Assembly (NCBI RefSeq): GCF_014236795.1
Contig: NZ_CP049017.1
Span: 2,148,001-2,212,000 of the forward strand
Source: Xanthomonas theicola
Lineage (GTDB): Bacteria > Pseudomonadota > Gammaproteobacteria > Xanthomonadales > Xanthomonadaceae
Length of the DNA stretch: 64,000 nucleotides
Direction: 5' to 3'
The notes under the pieces are model-generated. The model was not told the DNA's origin and made no database searches. It saw only the letters and a program-made list of their open reading frames with translations. The position numbers and the translations under genes were made by a program. Below, piece after piece: positions 55,296 through 63,703 of the stretch. The stretch's first letter is position 1; each line of letters begins with the position of its first letter.

Positions 55296-56550
55296 GGGTG
55301 GTCACCCGCTCCGGCACCGGCTTGGTCCGGTCCAGCGTGGTCCAGATCGGCATGGTCAGGAAGAATCCGAAATACAGCACGGTCAGCACGCGTCCGATGT
55401 AGGTCTCGCTGGCCTCGGTGCCAGGGCCGGAACCGATCACGCCCAGCCACACGAAGCACACCGCCAGCACGCCCAGCATCACCCTGGAGATCCAGCCGCG
55501 GTAGCGGATCGACTTGACCTTGGCGCGGTCCAGCCACGGCACCAGGAACAGGATCGCGATCGCCGAGAACATCACCAGCACGCCGCCGAGCTTGTTCGGC
55601 ACCACCCGCAGCATCGCGTAGTACGGGGTGTAGTACCACACCGGCTTGATGTGTTCGGGCGTCACTAGGCGGTTGGCCTCGGTGAAGTTGTCGTGCTCCA
55701 GGAACAGGCCGCCGAAGGCCGGCACGAAGAAGATGATGAAGGCGCCGATCAGCAGCAGGAAGCCGACCCCGACCAGGTCCTTGACCGTGTAGTACGGATG
55801 GAACGGAATACCGTCGGCGGGCTTGTTCGGATCCCAGCGGTTGCCCTTGGGACCCTTCTTGATCTCCACGCCGTCGGGGTTGTTGGAACCGACCTCGTGC
55901 AGCGCGCCCAGGTGCAGCACCACCAGCAGCAACAGCACCAGCGGCAGCGCGATCACATGCAGCGCGAAGAAGCGGTTGAGGGTGGCGTCGGAGGGCAGGT
56001 AATCGCCCATGATCCACTCGGTCAGGCCGTTGCCGATCACCGGGATCGCGCCGAACAGCGAGATGATCACCTTGGCGCCCCAGAACGACATCTGCCCCCA
56101 GGGCAGCACGTAGCCCATGAACGCCTCGGCCATCAGCACCAGGTAGATCAGCATGCCGAGGATCCACACCAGCTCGCGCGGCTTCTTGTAGCTGCCGTAG
56201 AGCAGGCCGCGGAACATGTGCAGGTACACCACGATGAAGAACAGCGAGGCGCCGGTGGAGTGCATGTAGCGGATCAGCCAGCCCCACTCGACGTCGCGCA
56301 TGATGTACTCGACCGAGTTGAACGCCTCGGCCGCGCTGGTCTTGTAGTGCATCGTCAGGAAGATGCCGGTGACGATCTGGTTGACCAGCACCACCATCGC
56401 CAGCGAACCGAAGTAGTACCAGAGGTTGAAGTTCTTCGGCGCGTAGTACTCGCTGACGTGCTTGCGGTAGAACGGCATCAGCCCCGGCGCGCGCACGTTG
56501 ACCCAGTCGAACACGTTGCCCGCGGTGCGGGTCAGGAGATTGTCGGCCAT
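55288..56550 (-). CDS. petB: cytochrome b of the bc1 complex
   Basis: The 420-residue product has the eight-helix fold of cytochrome b. It has the haem-ligand histidines in LIRYMHSTGASLFF and VYLHMFRGLL, then FALHVIALPLVLLLLVVLHL for the second pair, and the PEWYF-like quinol-site motif LVTPEHIKPVWYYTPYYAML. It oxidises ubiquinol at the membrane. Order petA-petB-petC is canonical, with 3 bases after petA. Confidence 0.97.
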   Translation of the reverse strand: MADNLLTRTAGNVFDWVNVRAPGLMPFYRKHVSEYYAPKNFNLWYYFGSLAMVVLVNQIVTGIFLTMHYKTSAAEAFNSVEYIMRDVEWGWLIRYMHSTGASLFFIVVYLHMFRGLLYGSYKKPRELVWILGMLIYLVLMAEAFMGYVLPWGQMSFWGAKVIISLFGAIPVIGNGLTEWIMGDYLPSDATLNRFFALHVIALPLVLLLLVVLHLGALHEVGSNNPDGVEIKKGPKGNRWDPNKPADGIPFHPYYTVKDLVGVGFLLLIGAFIIFFVPAFGGLFLEHDNFTEANRLVTPEHIKPVWYYTPYYAMLRVVPNKLGGVLVMFSAIAILFLVPWLDRAKVKSIRYRGWISRVMLGVLAVCFVWLGVIGSGPGTEASETYIGRVLTVLYFGFFLTMPIWTTLDRTKPVPERVTTHD

Positions 56551-56553
56551 GGC

Positions 56554-57177
56554 TTACGCGGCCCCCTTCGCGGACGAACTCGGATCGACGCCGATGATCA
56601 GCGTGTTGTCGTCCTGGTAGTGATGCGGGGGCACCAGCAGGTTGATCGGCGCGGGCACGCCCTGGAACACGCGCCCGGCCATGTCGAAGCGCGATTTGTG
56701 GCAAGGGCAGAAATAGCCGCCCTTCCATTGCGCATCGTAGGGTTCGGGGCGGATCTCGGCGACCATCTCCGGCGAGCAGCCCAGATGCGTGCACAACCCG
56801 ACCAGCACCGAGATGTCCGGCTTGATCGAGCGGCCCTCGCCCTTGATGTAGGCCGGCTGCTGGTCGGCGACCTCGGACTTGGGGTCCTTGAGCCGCCCGT
56901 CCAGCGTCGGCAGCGCATCCAGGATCGCCTTGGAGCGCTTGACGATCCAGATCGGCTGACCGCGCCACTCCAGGATCAGGCGCTGGCCTTCCTGCAACGC
57001 GCTGATGTCGGCGGTGACCGGCGCGCCGGCCAGCTTGGCCTTGGCGCTGGGGTTCCAGGACTTGATGAAAGGAACCGCGACGAAACCCGCACCCACCGCG
57101 CCCACCACCGCCGTGGTGGCAGTGAGAAAGCAGCGGCGTCCCGCATTAACAGAATCGTTGACCCCATCGTTGGCCAT
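56554..57177 (-). CDS. petA: Rieske iron-sulfur protein of the bc1 complex
   Basis: The 207-residue product has a twin-arginine-like N-terminus (AGRRCFLTATTAVVGAVG) followed by a membrane anchor. The cluster-binding motifs are CTHLGC (Cys129, His131) and CPCH (Cys157, His160). The start MANDGVNDSV is preferred over longer frames running into the promoter region. Confidence 0.96.
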   Translation of the reverse strand: MANDGVNDSVNAGRRCFLTATTAVVGAVGAGFVAVPFIKSWNPSAKAKLAGAPVTADISALQEGQRLILEWRGQPIWIVKRSKAILDALPTLDGRLKDPKSEVADQQPAYIKGEGRSIKPDISVLVGLCTHLGCSPEMVAEIRPEPYDAQWKGGYFCPCHKSRFDMAGRVFQGVPAPINLLVPPHHYQDDNTLIIGVDPSSSAKGAA

Positions 57178-57315
57178 CCGGCACTCCGATTTTTGATTGG
57201 GTAGCGTGAGGCTGCCAGCGACTCGGCGGGGGTCGAGCCGCATAAAATCCACTTGCAGTGTAGCGGAACCCTTAACGCGTAGACAATGCATCGGCGCGAC
57301 GGCAACGAGAATGCC

Positions 57316-58269
57316 TCAATGCGCCGTCGCCAGCACGCCGCGATAGCGGTCGGCGAGCACGCCGACGCGCTGCACGTAGCGCTGCGTCTCGCTATAAGGC
57401 GGCACTCCGCCGTGTTTGTCTACCGCGCCCTCGCCGGCGTTGTAGCCGGCGGCGGCCAAGGTCAGGTTGCCGTTGAAGCGCTTCAGCAGCCAGGCCAGGT
57501 ACTGCACGCCGCCGCGGATGTTCTGCGACGCATCGAACGAATCGCCGACCCCGAAGCGGCGCGCGGTGGGCGGCATCAGCTGCATCAGTCCCTGCGCGCC
57601 GGCGCGGCTCAGCGCCATCGGGTTGTACGCCGATTCGGCATGGATGATCGCACGCACCACCGCTTCGTCGACGCCGTACTCGCGCGCGGCGGCGGCGATC
57701 TCGCCCTGATAGGCGGTGGTGTTCAGGCGCACCGCGCCGAAGTTCAGCCCGGGGTTGGCGCAGGCGTAGCAGGTCTCGATGAAGCTGTAGTGGATGGTGC
57801 GCACCGTGCCGAGGCTGGCGACCTGGGTCGGCCGCGCGCTGGTGTAGTGGCGCACGCCGTCCTTCATGTAGGAGTAGACCTGGCCGCTGACCACCCGCCG
57901 CGGCGCGGCAGCCGTGCTGGCGGGCGCGGGAGCAGTCTTCGGCGCCACGCTGGCGGCGACCGGCGCCGGGGCCGCGGGCGGCCTGCTGATGATGGTGGCG
58001 GGGGCGCCGGACTCCGCTGTGGCCGCGACGATGACGGCGCGGCTGGGCGCGCGTTCGGCGGAGGCCGTGGCGAGCGCCGGCGCGGCGCGCGGGGTGCGGC
58101 GGGCCGGGACATAGCGACCGACCACGCTGCAACTGGCGCCAGCCACGCGCTTGCTGCCGTAGCTGGGCACGCCGTCGCCGCCGATGCATTTGTACAGGGT
58201 GCCGGCGCCGGCCGGCGATGCCGACAGCGTGGCGATTGCCAGCCCCAGAAACCCCACCATCCCCTTCAT
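57316..58269 (-). CDS. lytic transglycosylase (SLT domain), exported
   Basis: The 317-residue protein starts with a signal peptide (MVGFLGLAIATLSASPAGAG). A short Cys-containing DUF4124-type segment (LYKCIGGDGVPSYGSKRVAG) and an Ala/Pro linker follow. The C-terminal SLT domain has VRAIIHAESAYNPMALSRAG, where Glu is catalytic, and GAQGLMQLMPPTARRFGVGD and AGYNAGEGAVDKHGGVPPYS. It cleaves murein glycan strands. Its start is taken as MKGMVGFLG because the longer frame adds nothing recognisable. Confidence 0.92.
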   Translation of the reverse strand: MKGMVGFLGLAIATLSASPAGAGTLYKCIGGDGVPSYGSKRVAGASCSVVGRYVPARRTPRAAPALATASAERAPSRAVIVAATAESGAPATIISRPPAAPAPVAASVAPKTAPAPASTAAAPRRVVSGQVYSYMKDGVRHYTSARPTQVASLGTVRTIHYSFIETCYACANPGLNFGAVRLNTTAYQGEIAAAAREYGVDEAVVRAIIHAESAYNPMALSRAGAQGLMQLMPPTARRFGVGDSFDASQNIRGGVQYLAWLLKRFNGNLTLAAAGYNAGEGAVDKHGGVPPYSETQRYVQRVGVLADRYRGVLATAH

Positions 58270-58372
58270 GGCGGCGAGTGTCCCAACTTCGCCGGCGCTT
58301 GCCAAGTGCGCGGCGGCGGCGGCGGGATCGGCCGCCCGTTTCGTCGCCAGTCCCGCGGCGCCGCGCCCCGGC

Positions 58373-59341
58373 TCACTCGGCCGAGGCCGGCAACTGCGCC
58401 AGCAGCGCGCCCAGCGCGGCGCGCAGTCCGCCCGTCACCGCCGGGTCGGCCTGCAGCGACGCGAACGGCACGCCCAGGGTCAGCAACTGCGCCGCCAGCC
58501 ACGGCAGCGTTTCGGCGAGCATCGACAGCCTGCAATAGCCGTCCTCCTCGGCCTCCAGCACGCCGCACCAGGACGGGATGCGCGTCCCCAGTTCGGCGAC
58601 GCTGCCGCAAAGCCGCGCGCTCAGTCCGAATTGCAGCGGCTGCGGACTGTGCTGGATCGCCGCGCGCACCATCGCCGCCGGATCGCACGGCGGCAGGCGC
58701 AGCGCGATGGTCTCGCCCGGCTGCAGCGGCAGCCCCATGCGCTAGACCCGGAACGTGCGCCAGTCGGCGCGATCGCGATCCCATCCCAACAGGTACCAGC
58801 GCCGGCCGTAGTTGACCAGGCGCAGCGGCTCGACCAGGCGCCGGCTGTCGCGCCCGGCGTAATCGCGGTAGCCGAAGCCGAGCAGGCGCCGGTCGCGGCA
58901 GGCGCTGGCGATGCCGATCAGCAGCCGGGTGTCGGCCAGCCTCAGGTCCTGGCCCAGCGACACGGTGACCGCCTGCAGCGCCCCGGCACGCTGCCGCACC
59001 CGCGCCGGCAGCAACGGATCGAGCTTGGCCAGCACCCGCAGCGCGGTGTCCTCCAGGCCGCCCATGCTGGCGGCGGCCGCGTGCAGCGCCACCGCGACGG
59101 TCACCGCCTCTTCGTCCTCGAACAGCAGCGGCAGCATCTGCGCGCCGGCCGCCAACCGGTAGCCGCCGCCGACGCCGGACGAGGCCTGCACCGCATAGCC
59201 CAGCGCACGCAGGCGCTCGATGTCGCGGCGCAGGCTGCGCCGGTCCACGCCCAGGCGCTGCGCCAGCTCGGCACCGGCCCAGACCCGGCGGGTCTGCAGC
59301 AGGCCGATCAGGCGCAGGGTGCGGGAGGCGGAAGAGGCCAT
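58373..59341 (-). pseudogene. WYL-domain regulator with an in-frame amber codon
   Basis: A YafY-type regulator: an N-terminal helix-turn-helix (LRLIGLLQTRRVWAGAELAQ, DRRSLRRDIERLRALGYAV) and a WYL domain (IASACRDRRLLGFGYRDYAG, NYGRRWYLLGWDRDRADWRT). An in-frame TAG at 58742-58744 separates RTFRV from RMGLPLQPGETIALRLPP, which continues in the same frame to a normal stop. Without the amber codon it would be about 322 residues, the normal size. The truncated protein lacks its C-terminal domain. It faces a glutathione S-transferase gene across a perfect inverted repeat. Confidence 0.85.
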
Positions 59342-59348
59342 GGCGCAC

Positions 59349-59379
59349 GGTATTGCGGACAGGATCCGTCCGCAATACC
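59349..59379. promoter_or_regulatory. 12-bp inverted repeat between the WYL regulator and GST genes
   Basis: GGTATTGCGGAC at 59349-59360 and its exact reverse complement GTCCGCAATACC at 59368-59379 are separated by 7 bases that themselves contain GGATCC. Placed 8 bases upstream of the regulator start and 38 before the divergent GST start, it is the obvious operator candidate for the WYL regulator. Confidence 0.75.
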
Positions 59380-59417
59380 GCCTAGCATGCACGCTCGACC
59401 ACCCCGGAGTGCCCGCC

Positions 59418-60020
59418 ATGTCCATCACCGACCGCCATGTCACGCTGTACCACAATCCCAGATCCCGCTCCAAGGGCGTCTTGATCCTGCTCGAGGAACT
59501 GGGCGCGGACTACGCGCTGGACCGCATCGACTTCGCCAGCGGCGCGCAGCTGGCCCCGGCCTACCCGGCGATCAACCCGATGGGCAAGGTGCCGGCGATC
59601 GTCCACGCCGCCGCGGTGGTCACCGAGCAGGTGGCGATCTACCAGTACCTGGCCGACCTCTACCCCGAAGCCGGCCTGGCCCCGCCGATCGGCGATCCGC
59701 GCCGCGGCCCGTACCTGCGCTGGCTGGCGTTCTATGGCTCGGCGTTCGAGCCGGCGCTGATCGACCGCGCGCTCAAGCGCGAGGCGCCGCCGCGGGCGAT
59801 GTCGCCATACGCGGACTGCGACACGGTGATGGGCGTGGTCGACGACCAGCTGGCGCGCGGCGACTACCTGCTCGGCGCGCACTGCACCGCGGCCGACGTA
59901 CCTGTGGGGCAGCGCGCTGGGCTGGATGGTCGGCTTCGGCTTGCTCGACCCGCCGGCGTCGACCCGCGCCTACCTCGCACGCATGGCGGCGCGGCCGGCG
60001 GTGCAGCGCGCGCAGAGGAG
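59418..60020 (+). pseudogene. glutathione S-transferase, frameshifted
   Basis: The first 160 codons are a normal GST: VTLYHNPRSRSKGVLILLEE, NPMGKVPAIVH with the cis-Pro before the glutathione site, and VTEQVAIYQYLADLYPEAGL. An extra base at about 59899-59901 (GACGTACCTGTGG for expected GACGTGCTGTGG) shifts the frame before [17 protein letters not shown]. The tail is readable in another frame to about 60015, then unrelated DNA follows up to the IS5-type element. Without the shift this would be a normal theta/beta-like GST. It is divergent from the WYL regulator, itself broken. Confidence 0.82.
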
Positions 60021-60101
60021 AGATGCCGGAAGCGGCTGAACCCATGGGGCGCCGGCCGTGGACGGCGCACCCTCGCAGCGGACGATTGGCGCCGTATCTA
60101 G

Positions 60102-60913
60102 GGCCTGTTAACACTAATGGCCCGAGCGTTTAAACTATCGGGCATGGAGATCACGCCAGCACAATCTTCCCTAATCGAACACTGCCTGCCGGCACAGCGC
60201 GGCAATGTCAGCATGACCAACCTGCAAGTGGTCAACGCCATCCTTTACGTTGCCGAGCATGGCTGCAAATGGCGCGGCCTGCCCAAGCGCTTTGGCAACT
60301 GGCACACGGTGTACACACGCATGAACCGCTGGGCCAAGGCGGGTGTGCTGGACCGGATGTTGGCCCAATTGCAGAAGTCCCAGATCGTGCGCATCAAAAT
60401 CGAAGCAATCTCGCTGGACTCCACCAGCATCAAGGTGCATCCCGATGGCACGGGCGCATTAAAAAAAACGGTCCGCAGGCCGTCGGCAAGTCCCGCGGTG
60501 GATGGAACACCAAGATTCATATGGTTGCCGCAGATGCTCGAACAGCCATCACCTTTGGATTGACGCCTGGTAACGTGCATGACGCACCTGCAGGCCGCAC
60601 GTTGCTTGAACACCTGGCGCCAGTGGAGCGGCCGATTCATTTGTTGATGGACCGTGCCTACGAAGGCAACCAAACCCGCCAGTTGGCGCTCGATCTTGGC
60701 TTCGTGCCGGTGGTCCCGCCGAAATCCAATCGGGTCGAGCCTTGGGAATACAACCGGGAGATGTACAAGCGGCGCAACGAAGTGGAGAGACTGTTCCGTC
60801 GCCTGAAAGGCTACCGCCGGATTTTCTCGCGCTTCGAGAAGCTGGATGCCATGTTCCTTGGATTCCTCAGCTTCGTCCTGGTCGTTGATGGGCTTCGGAT
60901 GTGTTAACAGGCC
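60102..60913 (+). mobile_element. complete IS5-family element
   Basis: 812 bases with terminal inverted repeats GGCCTGTTAACACtaat and its complement at the right end. It is flanked by perfect 4-base direct repeats CTAG at 60098-60101 and 60914-60917, which together make the target duplication. The right-hand CTAG coincides with the TAG stop of the neighbouring leftward gene. The transposase is encoded in two frames. Confidence 0.93.
60144..60907 (+). CDS. IS5-family transposase, frame-split at an A8 run
   Basis: The first frame begins MEITPAQSSLIEHCLPAQRG and contains GNWHTVYTRMNRWAKAGVLD and IEAISLDSTSIKVHPDGTGA with the first catalytic Asp. A run of eight A after GCATT (near 60461) is followed by the second frame: [40 protein letters not shown] and NEVERLFRRLKGYRRIFSRF with the catalytic Glu. 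Such A runs are the usual programmed slippage site in this IS5 subgroup, so this copy is probably active. Confidence 0.82.
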
Positions 60914-61777
60914 CTAGTATAAAACAATCACGACATTACAAACCGAACCAGCACAGGTAATCTGTCGTATCTTTCCAGACTGCGGTCCATTGTGAACAAT
61001 CCTGGCTCCTAATATCCGCATTTGATCGGCCATACGTGTCAGGTCATCGCCACCATAATTCGTCCATTCGCCACTGACTTCCTGGATGCCAGAAGGAATC
61101 AGCTGACCACCTTGGGTCCGCGCACTCCCTACCTCATAATGCCCATTGGCGCTGTCCAAGTCGATCTGAATCATCACACAGCTACCATCCTTAAAAACAA
61201 TCCTGAAAATAAGATTTACTGCATCCTTCAAACCAAGATAGCTAACGCCGACATTTTTCAAATCAGCAATCGCCGTGAGTAGATTCGTCGACGTTACATC
61301 TGATATTACTTGGGCACGACCAGCCGCCGACTCCACCATTGCACGCATGTTGTAATCGCGAACAAATTCATAAGCAGCTTTATCAGAAACACTTGGATTG
61401 AGATTGAGCTTCAATACTGGAACGTTTATGATAGGCTTTAGCCCACCGCCCGCATTGTAAACTCGATGCGCCATATCCAATTCTTTAACCGCTGCCGCTG
61501 GAGGCGTCAATTTTGTAGGCGACTGCCCAGCAGACTGCACACCAAATCCTTCGCGGAAAGAGGAAAGTGGCTGCGTATTACTGGGACTCTGCGGCAGTCT
61601 CCATTGCTGAAGTATATTGCGATCAAGATTGTAGATAAAATGCGTACCCATACCCAAGACCTGAGCAGCCTGCTGAAACTCCCAATCTTGGGTGCAAGTA
61701 TCACATCTCCCAACCTTTGCCTCGACGTTACCGATACATAAAAACATGATGAATGCGACTGCGCAATATTTCTTCAT
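60914..61777 (-). CDS. exported protein of unknown function in AT-richer DNA
   Basis: A 287-residue protein starting MKKYCAVAFIMFLCIGNVEA, a clear signal peptide. The mature N-terminus holds a Cys pair, GRCDTCTQDWEFQQAAQVLG, and the C-terminus another pair in KIRQITCAGSVCNVVIVLY. The middle includes SDKAAYEFVRDYNMRAMVES and a beta-rich part (LIFRIVFKDGSCVMIQIDLD, SANGHYEVGSARTQ). Base composition is clearly AT-richer than flanking genes, which points to recent transfer. The last codon plus the stop form CTAG, the target of the adjacent IS5 element. No family was recognised. Confidence 0.8.
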   Translation of the reverse strand: MKKYCAVAFIMFLCIGNVEAKVGRCDTCTQDWEFQQAAQVLGMGTHFIYNLDRNILQQWRLPQSPSNTQPLSSFREGFGVQSAGQSPTKLTPPAAAVKELDMAHRVYNAGGGLKPIINVPVLKLNLNPSVSDKAAYEFVRDYNMRAMVESAAGRAQVISDVTSTNLLTAIADLKNVGVSYLGLKDAVNLIFRIVFKDGSCVMIQIDLDSANGHYEVGSARTQGGQLIPSGIQEVSGEWTNYGGDDLTRMADQMRILGARIVHNGPQSGKIRQITCAGSVCNVVIVLY

Positions 61778-62044
61778 AGTTCCAACTCCCCCTGACCTTT
61801 TCCATTTGAATGATACGAAGATTCCGCCCATAGCCCCCAAGCGTCACAGCAGTACTGTCAAACGTCTCGCCTTTACCTACCTAGCACGGCCCATACACCA
61901 CAGCGCCACACTCTATGATCTCAAGACAAAATCAATTGAAGATCCAGCATGGAATAGAAGAAATTTCGTAGACAATCGCGCATTGATACTGCAGCCGGCA
62001 TGCTTACAAACAAAGCAACTCAATTCACATTGGATTGCCGATGC

Positions 62045-62186
62045 GCTGCGGGGCAGCGCGCTGGGCTGGATGGTCGGCTTCGGCCTGATGGACCCGCCGG
62101 CGCCGACCCGCGCCTACCTCGCACGCATGGCGGCGCGGCCGGTGGTGCAACACGTGCAGGCGATCGACGCGGCCGCCACGGCCTGA
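62045..62186 (+). pseudogene. second glutathione S-transferase tail
   Basis: The frame reads [20 protein letters not shown], then [20 protein letters not shown] and AAATA followed by a stop. It matches the tail of the GST at 59418 closely (about nine mismatches over some 114 bases by eye) but not exactly, so it looks like the end of a tandem paralog whose first 160 codons have been replaced by the AT-richer segment carrying the exported-protein gene. Confidence 0.75.
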
Positions 62187-62257
62187 GCCGCCTGCGCGGC
62201 GCGACCTGCCCAGGTAGACTAGCCGGCTTCCTTTCCCACCCACCTGGATTCAGCACC

Positions 62258-63703
62258 ATGACCGGGACCGTCCTGCATCCCCTGCCCTCCGCGCGCGCGC
62301 CAGCCGTGACCACGCCCGCGGTGCGCGGCAAGCTGTACATCAAGACCCACGGTTGCCAGATGAACGAGTACGACTCGGCCAAGATGGCCGACGTGCTCGC
62401 CGCCGCCGAGGGCCTGGAGCTGACCGACAACCCCGAAGAAGCCGACGTGGTGCTGGTCAACACCTGCTCGATCCGCGAGAAGGCGCAAGAGAAGGTGTTC
62501 AGCCAGCTCGGCCGCTGGCGCGCGCTCAAGGAGAACAGGCTCAAGGCCGGCGGCACGCCGGTGATCATCGGGGTCGGCGGCTGCGTGGCGTCGCAGGAGG
62601 GCGCGGCGATCGTCAAGCGCGCGCCGTACGTGGACCTGGTGTTCGGTCCGCAGACCCTGCACCGGCTGCCGGAACTGATCCGCGCGCGGCGCGCCTCGGG
62701 CAAGTCGCAGGTGGACATCAGCTTCCCCGAGGTCGAGAAGTTCGACCGCCTGCCGGAGCCGCGCGCCGAAGGCCCGTCGGCGTTCGTGTCGATCATGGAG
62801 GGCTGCTCCAAGTACTGCTCGTTCTGCGTGGTGCCCTACACCCGCGGCGAGGAGGTCAGCCGGCCGTTCGAGGATGTGCTGGTCGAGGTGGCGCAGCTCG
62901 CCGCGCAAGGCGTGCGCGAGATCAACCTGCTCGGGCAGAACGTCAACGCCTACCGCGGCCCCTACGGCGAGGGCGAGGACGTGCAGTACGCCGACCTCGG
63001 CCTGCTGATCCGCGCCATCGCCCAGATCGAGGGTGTCGGCCGCATCCGCTTCACCACCTCGCATCCGCTGGAGTTCAGCGATTCGCTGGTGGACGCCTAC
63101 CGCGACGTGCCGCAGCTGGCCGACTACCTGCACCTGCCGGTGCAGGCCGGCAGCGACCGCATCCTCAGCGCGATGAAGCGCGGCTACACCGCGCTGGAGT
63201 TCAAGCAGAAGATCCGCAGGCTGCGCGCGGTGCGCCCGGACATCTCGATCAGTTCGGACTTCATCGTCGGCTTTCCCGGCGAGACCGACGCCGACTTCGA
63301 CAAGACCATGAAACTGATCGAGGACGTGGGCTTCGACCAGAGCTTCTCCTTCATCTACTCGCGCCGCCCCGGCACGCCCGCCGCCGACCTGGAAGACGAC
63401 ACCCCCGAGGCGGTCAAGCATGCACGGCTGGCGCGGCTGCAAGCGCACATCAACGCGCATTCGCTGCAGCTCTCGCGCGCCATGGTCGGCAGCGTGCGGA
63501 CGGTCCTAGTCGAAGGCCCGTCGAAGAAGAACCCGGCCGAGCTCACCGGCAAGACCGAGAACATGCGCTCGGTGAACTTCCCCGGGCCGCCGCGCCTGGT
63601 CGGCCAGTTCGTCGACGTGCTGATCACCGAGGCGCTGAGCAACTCGCTGCGCGGCCGCGTGCAGCTGGACGCGACAGCCGACGCGCCGGCGGCGGCGCGC
63701 TAG
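62258..63703 (+). CDS. miaB: tRNA-2-methylthio-N6-dimethylallyladenosine synthase MiaB
   Basis: MiaB is a radical-SAM enzyme that methylthiolates i6A37 made by MiaA. The 481-residue product has the first cluster Cys residues in [11 protein letters not shown] (33), NTCSIREKA (70) and GVGGCVASQ (109), the radical-SAM CxxxCxxC in GCSKYCSFC (183, 187, 190), and a C-terminal TRAM domain ([20 protein letters not shown]). The ATG at 62258 was chosen; a longer frame runs back through the GST tail. The stop is TAG. Confidence 0.96.
   Translation: MTGTVLHPLPSARAPAVTTPAVRGKLYIKTHGCQMNEYDSAKMADVLAAAEGLELTDNPEEADVVLVNTCSIREKAQEKVFSQLGRWRALKENRLKAGGTPVIIGVGGCVASQEGAAIVKRAPYVDLVFGPQTLHRLPELIRARRASGKSQVDISFPEVEKFDRLPEPRAEGPSAFVSIMEGCSKYCSFCVVPYTRGEEVSRPFEDVLVEVAQLAAQGVREINLLGQNVNAYRGPYGEGEDVQYADLGLLIRAIAQIEGVGRIRFTTSHPLEFSDSLVDAYRDVPQLADYLHLPVQAGSDRILSAMKRGYTALEFKQKIRRLRAVRPDISISSDFIVGFPGETDADFDKTMKLIEDVGFDQSFSFIYSRRPGTPAADLEDDTPEAVKHARLARLQAHINAHSLQLSRAMVGSVRTVLVEGPSKKNPAELTGKTENMRSVNFPGPPRLVGQFVDVLITEALSNSLRGRVQLDATADAPAAAR

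Noticed and set aside
5263..58744. Repeated in-frame TAG codons (5263, 27720, 27942, 58742) as a sign of amber recoding
   Set aside because: Intact housekeeping genes in the window, for example rplS and miaB, end with TAG, so general suppression is implausible; three of the four are in dead transposases.
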